Assembly (NCBI GenBank): GCA_023405875.1
Contig: JAEXXN010000490.1
Coordinates: 1 to 8,440 of the forward strand
Reading direction: 5' to 3'
Length of the DNA: 8,440 bases
DNA from: Bacillota bacterium
GTDB lineage: Bacteria > Bacillota > Clostridia > Lutisporales > Lutisporaceae
Part shown: positions 1 through 7,322 of the stretch, piece by piece
How the letters are laid out: each line of letters starts with the position of its first letter
How positions within the stretch are numbered: the first letter of the stretch is position 1
Notes under the pieces: model-generated
The model's input: the letters and a program-made list of their open reading frames with translations, nothing else
The model's database searches: none
What the model was told of the DNA's origin: nothing
Program-made: the position numbers and the translations under genes

Positions 1-687
1 CTGCAGTTCTTCCTACCCAATTGAGGGTAACATTCAAATTATTTATTGACAGCGAGAGGACAGGTTTGCCCGGAGCAACTGCTTTCAGTGCATTAACGGC
101 ATTTACCATCATTCCTGTCACAGTGGCATCCTCATCCAGATTACTTAGAACAACACCGGTTTTCATAATTACTTCCTTTAGCTCTGCAGTGTTAAGGTTC
201 GGATTCTTGCTTAGAAGCAGTGCAGCTATACCCGTAACATGAGGTGCTGCCATGGAGGTGCCTCCATTGTAGCCATAAGACGACAGAGTCCCCTCATACA
301 AAATAACAGAGTGTGCACTGCCTGAGGCTGTGGGTCGTATATGATCAATATATTCAGTAAACCCTGTAAGATTATATGATATACCTTCAAAACCAGTTCC
401 CGCCGCGCCTTTAATTTTTTTATTTCTTCCATAGTCCGAATAAATAACCTCTATATCCAGATAATCGGCGACCAAGGTACTGTCCTCGATACCGTACAGT
501 GCATCCTGTCCGAACAATATAAAGGTTTTGCCCTGCTTCAGATATTCAATAAGGTTTAACTGGTCATTTGTAGTAAGCGTTGTGTCGTCATCCTCACCAA
601 AGGTATCACCGGTAAACCAGAAAACCACATCCCTGACTGACATTTGTGCCAGGCTGGGACCGTCACTGTAACCATTTGCTACATATA
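1..687 (-). pseudogene. C-terminal part of the S8 protease, out of frame and cut by the window edge
   Basis: This stretch is one open frame on the minus strand, shifted -1 relative to the upstream part, and it continues past the window edge. It first completes the inserted domain: YVANGYSDGPSLAQM, DVVFWFTGD and TFILFGQDALYGI fit alternating strands and helices of a GATase/ThuA-like fold. Next comes NGGTSMAAPHVTGIAALLL, with the catalytic Ser codon at 254-256 and the usual helix behind it, then NPNLNTAELKEVIMKTG, the normal end of a subtilase domain. The last visible residues (LSLSINNLNVTLNW) look like the first strands of a C-terminal beta-sandwich (inference). The first ATG in this frame is at 641-643 and has no clear ribosome site, so independent translation is doubtful. 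A one-base loss near 685-691 (for example in the GGCC stretch) would explain the break. A sequencing error is equally possible. Confidence 0.75.
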
Positions 688-2043
688 CGGCCTGTGGACA
701 GTATAGCCGGCATCAGCCAAAGCGCTCGCATATACATGATTGTAATAGTCATAGGGATAGCCCTGGCCGTCATCGTCAACAAGCATTACAGAGGCACTTG
801 CGCCTATACCTGACATAGCCTTCTTAACTATATTTGAAGCCTGTTCCGCGCTGCCCAGGTTCTCAAGCCCAAAGGTAGCAACAAAGGCCTTATGAGTTCC
901 TGACACACTGACTGCTGCCGTTCCTTCTTCGATGGATTGTAAGGTACTCAATATATCTACGCCCGGAGCAGCTATATCCACAGATTCCTTTCCGTAATTT
1001 GAAAAATATGCCAGATAACCATCTCTATCCACTGCCGCAACCGAAAGGATATTTTCGCTGTCAAGGCCGGCAGGGCTTACACTACGTATGTCTATATTAG
1101 TTGAACTATTTCCCGCTGCTGCTACAAAAAGCATACCTGATTCTTCGATGGCTTCCTTAAGGGCGCCATCTGTTGAATTAGTAAATCCCCCCCATGAGTT
1201 GTTGGATAATTTTACTCCCTTATTCGCTGCATACCTTATTGCCCTTATAGCATCAAAGGTACTACCTCCTTTAGGCCCAATAAATTTAAGGGACATTATC
1301 CTTACATTGGGAGCGATACCTATTACGCCTTCTGAATTTGCTTCTGCTGCTATTGTCCCTGCCACATGGGTTCCATGATCATCATACTGACCGAATACCA
1401 AAGGACTATTCCCACAAAAATCCCAGCCGTAAATATCATCAATATACCCATTTCCATCATCATCAATACCGGGTATGCCCGATACTTCCGCTGAGTTTTT
1501 CCACATTATATCCCTCAGGTCCGGATGATATACATCTATGCCGGTATCAATAACAGCAACCACTACGTCTGAATTACCCTGGGTTATCTCCCATGCTTGG
1601 GGGGCATCAATGTCAATATCCGTAATGTTATTCAAACCCCACAAATCGGGGAAATATGGATCCTCCGGTACAACCCCGGTTGGGTAATACAAGTAATTAG
1701 GCTGTACATACTCTATGTCATCACGTTCTGCCAAACCTCTCAAAGCTCTGCTGACATTTCCTCCCGATTTGACGGTAAACAGTCCCATATTTAAGGAATC
1801 AACGACTTCCTTTGTCTTCAGCCCGTTTTCCCCGGCAAAGGCCGACATTCCCCCAAGGCTTGTACCATCCTTGAATTTGATTAATAGCTCACCTTCCCTG
1901 TATGCGGGTCTTTCTGCCGGTTCCTCTTCATGCTTATCCGCCTCTCCGGCAGCTGCAAAACAGGTCGTCCCACTGATAACAGTTGAGAAAACCAGTGTAA
2001 AAGCAATTAAGAGACAAAACACCCTTCCTCTACTACCTCTCAA
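679..2043 (-). CDS. Secreted S8 subtilisin-like serine protease, N-terminal part (frameshifted gene)
   Basis: The reading frame gives 454 residues of a secreted subtilase. Residues 1-30 form a signal peptide (Arg-rich start, hydrophobic LLIAFTLVFS, likely cleavage after CFA). Residues 47-118 resemble an inhibitor-I9/fervidolysin-type propeptide. The catalytic domain starts near 127. Asp166 lies in VIDTG, His223 in HGTHVAG and the oxyanion Asn312 in AAAGNS. An Asp-rich loop (192-204, DDDGNGYIDD) resembles a calcium site of secreted subtilases. The catalytic Ser block is absent here: after AAPGVDILSTL (359-368) comes an insertion whose VMLVDDDGQGYPYDYY (419-434) looks like the first strand of a Rossmann/GATase-like domain. 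The frame then stops at 679-681, and the rest of the domain and GTSMAAPH continue in another frame. The start is TTG with only a weak GGGATGG ribosome site; a GTG seven codons in is an alternative. The small ORF at 2061-2165 ends 17 nt upstream, so coupled translation is possible. Unless the shift is bypassed the product cannot be proteolytic. The family call is very secure. Confidence 0.9.
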   Translation of the reverse strand: MRGSRGRVFCLLIAFTLVFSTVISGTTCFAAAGEADKHEEEPAERPAYREGELLIKFKDGTSLGGMSAFAGENGLKTKEVVDSLNMGLFTVKSGGNVSRALRGLAERDDIEYVQPNYLYYPTGVVPEDPYFPDLWGLNNITDIDIDAPQAWEITQGNSDVVVAVIDTGIDVYHPDLRDIMWKNSAEVSGIPGIDDDGNGYIDDIYGWDFCGNSPLVFGQYDDHGTHVAGTIAAEANSEGVIGIAPNVRIMSLKFIGPKGGSTFDAIRAIRYAANKGVKLSNNSWGGFTNSTDGALKEAIEESGMLFVAAAGNSSTNIDIRSVSPAGLDSENILSVAAVDRDGYLAYFSNYGKESVDIAAPGVDILSTLQSIEEGTAAVSVSGTHKAFVATFGLENLGSAEQASNIVKKAMSGIGASASVMLVDDDGQGYPYDYYNHVYASALADAGYTVHRPYM

Positions 2044-2060
2044 AATACCATCCCGTTCCG

Positions 2061-2165
2061 TTAATTTGTATCTATTTCAACTTCATTGGTAGACAGCACC
2101 TGATTGTTGAAATCATTTACAGAGCTGTTTATAGCAATGGTTTTCCTTCTCTTGCTCACCTTCAT
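2061..2165 (-). CDS. Small 34-residue ORF resembling the C-terminal tail of the neighbouring surface protein
   Basis: The ORF starts at an ATG with GGGGAGG (2174-2180) eight nt upstream, an ideal spacing. It encodes a basic start (MKVSKRRK) followed by about 26 residues that align with the last 30 residues of the large surface protein: TIAINSS against TIEITSS, and STNEVEIDTN-stop against STKKIEVDTN-stop. The large protein's tail is the final strands of an Ig-like domain, so this ORF looks like a remnant of a paralogous gene end that acquired a start, or a small gene derived from one. It has no signal peptide or membrane segment. It stops 17 nt before the TTG start of the S8 protease and could be the first cistron of that transcript, acting as a leader peptide that sets protease translation (inference). 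A second ATG four bases upstream opens an 18-codon frame with poorer spacing. Function unknown. Confidence 0.45.
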   Translation of the reverse strand: MKVSKRRKTIAINSSVNDFNNQVLSTNEVEIDTN

Positions 2166-2195
2166 ACATACCGCCTCCCCGTATATACTAAGAAT

Positions 2196-2224
2196 ATTCT
2201 ATCATGTCAGCCAAATTTCTACAA
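2196..2224 (-). promoter_or_regulatory. Candidate sigma-A promoter for the small ORF and protease
   Basis: On the minus strand, TTGTAG (2219-2224) is followed 17 nt later by TAGAAT (2196-2201), which carries an extended -10 TG at 2203-2204. The start point would be near 2189, about 10 nt before the GGGGAGG ribosome site. An overlapping alternative, CTGACA (2205-2210) with 17 nt to TATATA (2182-2187), would start transcription inside the ribosome site and is less likely. Confidence 0.45.
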
Positions 2225-2225
2225 T

Positions 2226-2258
2226 AAAAAGCGCCTTTACACATAATTGTAAAGGCGC
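2226..2258 (-). terminator. Rho-independent terminator of the large surface-protein gene
   Basis: An 11-bp perfect stem (GCGCCTTTACA and its complement) with a 6-nt loop lies at 2231-2258. On the minus strand it is followed directly by TTTTT. It begins 13 nt after the stop codon of the 1135-residue protein gene. It should isolate that gene from the protease downstream, which fits a separate promoter right after it. Confidence 0.9.
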
Positions 2259-2271
2259 AGTCATCACAGCT

Positions 2272-5200
2272 TTAATTCGTATCCACTTCTATTTTCTTTG
2301 TTGAAACAGGCTGATAATTATAGTCCCTGATACGGTTTCTTCCCGATGAAGTTATTTCTATCGTCAATTTCTCATCACTGTCCAGCTCATTATCCAGTTT
2401 GATAGTTATTGTATTACCGTCAAATACCACCTTATCGGAGGTACTGTCATCATAACCCGCTCCGGATAATTTAAAATCATTCATATTAAGGTTGCTTATG
2501 TCCAAATTCCTGTTTGCAACTAAAGTAATCACATCATTATCCTCATTTATGCTTGCCGATATTATCTCAAGCTTTTCAAGCTCAATATCCTCGCCGTCAA
2601 ATTCCACTTCTCTATAATCCGAGTATATGCTCGTATCCTGCAGATCCTTGACAGCGCCGCTTGCCACAAGCAGATATTCGTAGTCCGGATTCAGAGCTTC
2701 ATATTGGGTGTTCAGATAAAGGGTAACTGTTTTCCTGTCAGCTGAAAGTAATGCCTTTGAAACTCTCTGTGTCCTTGTGCTGCTTCCGGAGGCTCTTTTT
2801 ACTGTAAATGAGCTATTGGTTACAGGCTTTATCTCCTCGCTCATCTCGAACTGTATAGTATAGCTGTCCAGGACACTAATATCTGAATATATATAAGGCG
2901 GATCATTGTCGTCAGAGTCCCCGGCGAATTCTATATAGCCGTCAGAGCCTGTATCTACCGGATTCAGCCCCGCTGCATCCTTTATCCCTGACTTTACATA
3001 AAGCTTGTAGTCTATGTCCTTAAGCTTGGTACTGCTGGTTATGTAAAGTATAACCTCATCTGTGATCTCACTCTCATTCTCCACAGAGACACCGCTGATC
3101 GTTACACCGCTTTTTATATCAAACTGATTCTTGGTTATTCCCTTAACCGGCTCACTGAAGGTAACCAAAACAGCTGTACTGTTTATTGCCTCAACCTCGA
3201 GCACCTCAGGCTCTTCATTAGGTATGTTTGTTCCTGCAAAAAGCTTTATATTTTCATCATTCCTGGTAGCAAGTCTGTCAACATCCAGTACCTCCACCTG
3301 ATATATGCTGCCCCATTCAAAAACATTAGGGTTCTTTGAGGAATTCGTCTTAAACTGGAGTCTCACATTTTTCTTTCCATCCACAAAGTACTTGTAGAAA
3401 TCCAGCTTGGACGGCAAACCGCTGTCATATCCATCAGGCACCGAAACCTCAACATCGAGATCATCCAGCTCATCATCGGTAAGCTCGTGGCTGAAGACAA
3501 GATCTATTGTATTTACATTTACAGGCACCACTGTTTCAAGAACCAGGCCGCCGCCACTGCTGCCGCTGCTCTTGGCGCTGCTTACACCGGCAAACTTCTT
3601 TGTGCTCACACTATCTGAGGTGCTGATCTTATTGCCGTATACATCCTTTACCCCACTCACACTTATTGTATAAATCTTTCCATTGTCCTGTTCCGCGGTA
3701 AGCAAGGTAACGACCCTGCCGGTATCATCCAGCCTTGCCCTGGCTGCATAGCCCAGTTTATCATCCAGGTCATAGTTGAACACATCCTGTGCAGTTTCTC
3801 TATCAATCCTCTTATTGAAAGTAACGATTATCTCATTTGCATTTCCCTTTACCGTATAGCTCAGATCCTTGCTGTCTTCAACCATTCCTCCAAAGGTACC
3901 CTTGGTGCTGCTTACCCTGTTGCCCCATTCATCATATACATTAGATATTGTAAGGGTATAAAGCGTTCTCTGTGTCTGCTTTTCAGTTATAAGCGTAACA
4001 TTTTTCCCAGTCCCATCCAGTATTGCATCTATTACCTCTAAGCCATTGTTTATGGAATAGTTGTCTATATCCTCTGCGGAAACCTTATCCATTTTTTTCG
4101 TAAAGGTAACCTGAATTTCATTGCCGGATATCGCAAGAACCACTGCGGAAGCATTGCTTTTATCCGGTACAAAGCCAAAAACTTTCCTGTTCATGGTATT
4201 GCCCCAGGTATCCTCCACTCCTGATACAGTCAGCCTATAGCTCTTGGAAGAGTTCTGTTCCGAGGTTGTAAGAGTCACTACCGTTCCGCTTTCATCAAGC
4301 TCCGCATCTGTTATTGACAAGTCGTCTGAAAAATAGTTGTCGATATCCTCTGCCGACCTTTCGGAGACTCTCTCATTGAATACAATCGTTACAGTTTTGC
4401 TGTTTTCAGACCTTACACTCTTTATCTGCGGTTCGCCGGAATCCTCTCCTGCACCGTCAAATGGAGCTCTGTACCGGTCAATTTTATTCCCTGCAGCATC
4501 CGTTACATTCTGAACTGTCAGCCTGTAAAAGTCCCTGGTGGATATGTCAGTTGTTTTCAATATCACAGACTCTCCTGAATTGTTTACATCAGCACTAAGG
4601 ATAGACACATCATATTCAATCAAATAATTATCCAGTTCCTCCAAAGAGGATCTGTCCATCTGCTCACTGAAGGTAAGCAGTATTTCGTTTCGGCCAAGTA
4701 GTTCATGCTTTACTGTGGGCTTTGTCGTGTCCTCAGGCATTGCTACATACTTAGCCTTATAATCTCTGATTGCCTTTCCATCTGTCGGCGCCAATGTGTT
4801 TATTGTAATTTCGTATGCATTAAAGGGTTTCGCTTCCATTGTGGTTATAATAGATTTTTTGCCGTTAGAGCCCACAGATAAAACCGATAATCTGTCGTCA
4901 GAGTCAAGCTTCGATATTTCAATATCCGACTTATTAAGGAGGAGCTCCTCTTCAAACTCAACTTCAAGCCTTGTATTTGACAATGCAGTAAAGCTTGCCA
5001 CTTCCACTTCCTCCGCAGAAAGGGTAAAGCCCGCAGCAAAAGCCTTATTCGATGTAATGATCCCTTTTTCCACCATGATATCTATAAGCTTTTTATCTTC
5101 ATCCGCCGGATTGGTATTCAACGCATTATATATGCCCTTTGCGATATCATTTACAGTAAAAGATTTTATTCTGGTTATATCTGAAGCAGCTTTCACCAAT

Positions 5201-5679
5201 CCAATCTCCTCAGCAAATTCGAGGGTTTCTGCATATTCAAAATCCGACCCCTGCCTGTAGCCCAGAGACTCAAGCATGACCTTATAGAAGGCTTGTCCAT
5301 TTATGTTGTCAAGAACTCCGAAGCTTCCATCGGGATAGCCTCCCCAGCCCAGTTCCGGATTATCCTTTGCATAGGCCAGAAAATTCTCTGCCCAGCTTAC
5401 CCTTGAAGCATCCGTGAAATTATAACTGCCCTGGTGTTCTCCTGCCTCAGAGTATAGACCCTTAAGCCTTAAAGAGATTATGTAAGCCTGTATCCTTGTA
5501 GGAGTCTTGGCCAAATATTTCGACGTTACCCCGGTTGCATCTTCACCTATAAGTACACCCAAGACCTTGCAGGCTTCAGCCTCCTTGCCTATGCTGTCCG
5601 CCTGTACAGCCAGCCCAGGCATCGAAGCTGCCATAATAATTATTGCCATAAATACAGCCAAAATCCTATGTTTCTTCAT
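2272..5679 (-). CDS. Exported SLH-like / multi-Ig-domain surface protein (1135 aa)
   Basis: The start is the ATG at 5677-5679, because AGGAGG (5686-5691) sits six nt upstream; a TTG five codons earlier overlaps the ribosome site and was rejected. Residues 1-27 are a signal peptide (MKKHRILAVFMAIIIMAAS). Residues 33-190 hold about three divergent S-layer-homology-like repeats; the clearest are TPTRIQAYIISLRLKGL (59-75) and GGYPDGSFGVLDNI (113-126). TRAE-type motifs are degenerate. From about 222 to the end come about nine SbsA/Big_5-like Ig domains (near 222, 320, 416, 510, 604, 712, 822, 926 and 1034). Domains 2-5 repeat a pattern: NEI-VTF, SAEDIDNY, VTL-T--Q, Y-LTVSGV-D-WGN. A Ser/Gly linker (SSAKSSGSSGGG, 700-711) separates domains 5 and 6. 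No enzyme motif is visible. The family suggests a wall-attached structural or S-layer-associated protein. The gene is monocistronic: own leader upstream, strong terminator after the stop. Domain type is quite secure, function is inferred. Confidence 0.88.
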   Translation of the reverse strand: MKKHRILAVFMAIIIMAASMPGLAVQADSIGKEAEACKVLGVLIGEDATGVTSKYLAKTPTRIQAYIISLRLKGLYSEAGEHQGSYNFTDASRVSWAENFLAYAKDNPELGWGGYPDGSFGVLDNINGQAFYKVMLESLGYRQGSDFEYAETLEFAEEIGLVKAASDITRIKSFTVNDIAKGIYNALNTNPADEDKKLIDIMVEKGIITSNKAFAAGFTLSAEEVEVASFTALSNTRLEVEFEEELLLNKSDIEISKLDSDDRLSVLSVGSNGKKSIITTMEAKPFNAYEITINTLAPTDGKAIRDYKAKYVAMPEDTTKPTVKHELLGRNEILLTFSEQMDRSSLEELDNYLIEYDVSILSADVNNSGESVILKTTDISTRDFYRLTVQNVTDAAGNKIDRYRAPFDGAGEDSGEPQIKSVRSENSKTVTIVFNERVSERSAEDIDNYFSDDLSITDAELDESGTVVTLTTSEQNSSKSYRLTVSGVEDTWGNTMNRKVFGFVPDKSNASAVVLAISGNEIQVTFTKKMDKVSAEDIDNYSINNGLEVIDAILDGTGKNVTLITEKQTQRTLYTLTISNVYDEWGNRVSSTKGTFGGMVEDSKDLSYTVKGNANEIIVTFNKRIDRETAQDVFNYDLDDKLGYAARARLDDTGRVVTLLTAEQDNGKIYTISVSGVKDVYGNKISTSDSVSTKKFAGVSSAKSSGSSGGGLVLETVVPVNVNTIDLVFSHELTDDELDDLDVEVSVPDGYDSGLPSKLDFYKYFVDGKKNVRLQFKTNSSKNPNVFEWGSIYQVEVLDVDRLATRNDENIKLFAGTNIPNEEPEVLEVEAINSTAVLVTFSEPVKGITKNQFDIKSGVTISGVSVENESEITDEVILYITSSTKLKDIDYKLYVKSGIKDAAGLNPVDTGSDGYIEFAGDSDDNDPPYIYSDISVLDSYTIQFEMSEEIKPVTNSSFTVKRASGSSTRTQRVSKALLSADRKTVTLYLNTQYEALNPDYEYLLVASGAVKDLQDTSIYSDYREVEFDGEDIELEKLEIISASINEDNDVITLVANRNLDISNLNMNDFKLSGAGYDDSTSDKVVFDGNTITIKLDNELDSDEKLTIEITSSGRNRIRDYNYQPVSTKKIEVDTN

Positions 5680-5730
5680 AGTTAACCTCCTCAAAACCCA
5701 TTATTGTACTTTTCTCAATCATTGCTCATA

Positions 5731-5802
5731 TTAGACTGACATACTTCCATTTTTGTTCCATAATCCGATCCGAAATCCTTCTCTGTTACGCCAAATTTTC
5801 AT
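5731..5802 (-). other. Candidate 23-codon upstream ORF and hairpin in the surface-protein leader
   Basis: If transcription starts near 5875, the surface-protein gene has a leader of about 195 nt. It holds an ATG at 5800-5802 with GGGAG seven nt upstream. This frame encodes MKIWRNREGFRIGLWNKNGS plus three residues and stops at 5731-5733, about 50 nt before the main start. Its ATG lies in the 5' arm of an 8-bp stem (CTGTTATG with CGTAACAG, 5783-5807, one G-U pair). It could be a regulatory leader peptide or chance. No known riboswitch consensus was recognised. Confidence 0.25.
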
Positions 5803-5881
5803 AACAGCACTCCCGGCTATTCTTAGTGCAGAAAAGAATCTTCCCTAATTTTCAGCTCCCTTTATTTTACTATACAAAGTT

Positions 5882-5910
5882 ATTCTATACCAATTGTAAC
5901 AAACTTGCAA
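5882..5910 (-). promoter_or_regulatory. Candidate promoter for the surface-protein gene
   Basis: On the minus strand, TTGCAA (5905-5910) is followed after 17 nt by TAGAAT (5882-5887), a reasonable sigma-A match. A downstream alternative -10 (TACAAT, 5703-5708) has no convincing -35 and would leave almost no leader. Confidence 0.4.
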
Positions 5911-5932
5911 TGTGAAATGGGGCTTAAACGCT

Positions 5933-5960
5933 TTGATTATCTCACATTTAGTAGTATAAT
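5933..5960 (+). promoter_or_regulatory. Candidate promoter for the TolC-like gene
   Basis: TTGATT (5933-5938), a 16-nt spacer and a perfect TATAAT (5955-5960) precede the TolC-like gene, giving a leader of about 90 nt. The leader includes an AT-rich inverted repeat around 6006-6030. The -35 boxes of the two divergent promoters are only 22 bp apart, so one regulator bound between them could affect both genes. Confidence 0.55.
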
Positions 5961-6055
5961 AAGCTTAACAGCAAATTTTGCGGGGATAAGTGAAACAAAT
6001 CAAGGTATATACTCGTATATATAGTATATGCAATTTAAAACTAGGAGGATCTATG

Positions 6056-7210
6056 ATGAAAAGATTATGCAGAGCATTAGCACTTACAATATGTGCTGTA
6101 ATGCTTTTATCTACCCTTACAGTTGCAGCAGATTCGGGTGGAAAGACTATCTTGACTCTTGAGGAAGCAAAGAAGATTGCCCTGAAGAATAATACCCAGT
6201 ACAAGCTCCAGGAAAGCTACATACAAGAAAAGCTGGAGGACTACAGAGATATAGCAGATAAAACCACAATCAGCAATAAAGGAAGCTCAGTAGTAGATAA
6301 AATCAGCAATAGAATAAATAATAAATTAGCAGTTGACAGTGCTTATAACGCAGTTGAGCTTGAGATTTTCAATAAGAATGATATCAAGAGAGCATCGGAT
6401 TATAAAGTAACAAATGCTTACTATAATGTTATGAAGGCAAAGTATTCTCTGGACAGTAAAAACCGCACCATGGAGCTGTCCAGAAAGGATCTGGAAATAG
6501 GAGAAATACAATTTACCCTGGGACTTATAACAAAGACTACTCTTTCGCAATTGGAAAATTCATATAAGGCTTCCCAGGCAACATATAGCTCAGCTTTTTC
6601 AGATTTTGAAAACTCTGTGTCAGCCTTAAGCAAGGAAATTGGTAAAACATTGGATGTCTCTGAAGATGATATTGATATGACAATAGGCATACCTGACACA
6701 ACATCGCTGGATCTGGAAAAGCTCAAAGCAGATAACTTAAAGAATAACCCCAGTTTTTTTAACATAATAAATACACTTGAGCTTGCAGAATACAAGCAAT
6801 TAATGGTTGAGCAGGAATATGAGGATTATGAAGAATCGGTCTCCCGAATCAGTGAAAATATAGAAAACCAATTCAATGATTTAAAATATAAGGCAAACAG
6901 AGACTACGAAGATACCAAATATGCCTATGACGAAGCTCTGAAAGACCTGGAGCTGTCACTGAAATCCCAGCTTGCAGCAATCACTACAATGCAGGAATCT
7001 ATAACAAACATCAGAAAGAGCTTCGATAATACAATAACAACCCATGAACAAAACAAAACCAAATACGGGCTTGGACTGATTTCACGAAATGAATTTGAAA
7101 AGAGCGAATTCGCTATTAAGGATGTCCAGAATCAATTATCTACAGCAATTGTGAATCTTAACACACAATATCTGGCTCTGACACAATACAGCTACACACC
7201 GGAGAAATAG
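6056..7210 (+). CDS. TolC/outer-membrane-efflux-type family protein in a Gram-positive context
   Basis: The protein has 384 residues. AGGAGG at 6043-6048 is seven nt from the ATG at 6056 and four from the adjacent in-frame ATG at 6053, so either could be used; a distant GTG at 5990 lacks a ribosome site. Residues 1-25 are a signal peptide (MKRLCRALALTICAVMLLST, cleavage near VAA). The mature start, ILTLEEAKKIALKNN (32-46), is a hallmark of the OEP/TolC family. Two structural repeats follow, each a long helical hairpin with the same tip: FTLGLITKTTLSQLE (153-167) and YGLGLISRNEFEKSE (337-351), corresponding to the hairpin tips that meet membrane-fusion proteins in Gram-negative pumps. It is shorter than most TolC proteins (about 420-490) and the regions between repeats are small, so an outer-membrane barrel is doubtful. 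No membrane-fusion protein or transporter is visible beside it. It may form or line an export conduit across the wall (inference). Confidence 0.82.
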   Translation: MKRLCRALALTICAVMLLSTLTVAADSGGKTILTLEEAKKIALKNNTQYKLQESYIQEKLEDYRDIADKTTISNKGSSVVDKISNRINNKLAVDSAYNAVELEIFNKNDIKRASDYKVTNAYYNVMKAKYSLDSKNRTMELSRKDLEIGEIQFTLGLITKTTLSQLENSYKASQATYSSAFSDFENSVSALSKEIGKTLDVSEDDIDMTIGIPDTTSLDLEKLKADNLKNNPSFFNIINTLELAEYKQLMVEQEYEDYEESVSRISENIENQFNDLKYKANRDYEDTKYAYDEALKDLELSLKSQLAAITTMQESITNIRKSFDNTITTHEQNKTKYGLGLISRNEFEKSEFAIKDVQNQLSTAIVNLNTQYLALTQYSYTPEK

Positions 7211-7225
7211 ATCAAAAATATGTAC

Positions 7226-7245
7226 GGGCGATTCATGAATCGCCC
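7226..7245. repeat. Perfect 20-bp palindrome downstream of the TolC-like gene
   Basis: The arm GGGCGATTCA is followed immediately by its exact complement, 15 nt after the TolC-like stop codon. As RNA it would form a GC-based stem with a small loop, but only CCTT and no T-run follows. It is either a weak bidirectional terminator or a copy of a dispersed REP-like palindrome. Confidence 0.55.
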
Positions 7246-7269
7246 CTTGCTTATTGTATTAGGAATACT

Positions 7270-7284
7270 ACGGGCTAGGCCCGT
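7270..7284 (+). repeat. Left-end hairpin of the IS200-type element
   Basis: ACGGGC and GCCCGT form a perfect 6-bp stem with a TAG loop. In IS200/IS605 elements such subterminal hairpins are what TnpA recognises on single-stranded DNA. No T-run follows, which argues against a terminator. Confidence 0.6.
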
Positions 7285-7322
7285 GGTTCAAAAAGGCTTT
7301 TAGCTATGAATAGAAAAAAGTA

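Noticed and set aside
679..700. Programmed -1 frameshift site in the protease
   Set aside because: No slippery heptamer or downstream stimulatory structure was evident, so I treat the break as a mutation or a sequencing error.
1715..2092. 125-codon plus-strand ORF opposite the protease start
   Set aside because: It is antisense to signal-peptide and propeptide coding sequence, without a recognisable domain or ribosome site.
4796..5260. 154-codon plus-strand ORF inside the surface-protein gene
   Set aside because: It lies antisense to a well-supported coding frame, has no ribosome site and is low-complexity Ser-rich, typical of a shadow frame.
5677..5694. TTG at 5692-5694 as the start of the large surface protein
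   Set aside because: It overlaps the AGGAGG ribosome site; the ATG at 5677-5679 has ideal spacing and a typical MKK signal-peptide start.
5990..6055. GTG at 5990 as the start of the TolC-like protein
   Set aside because: There is no ribosome site before it, and it would put 21-22 non-signal-like residues ahead of a good signal peptide.
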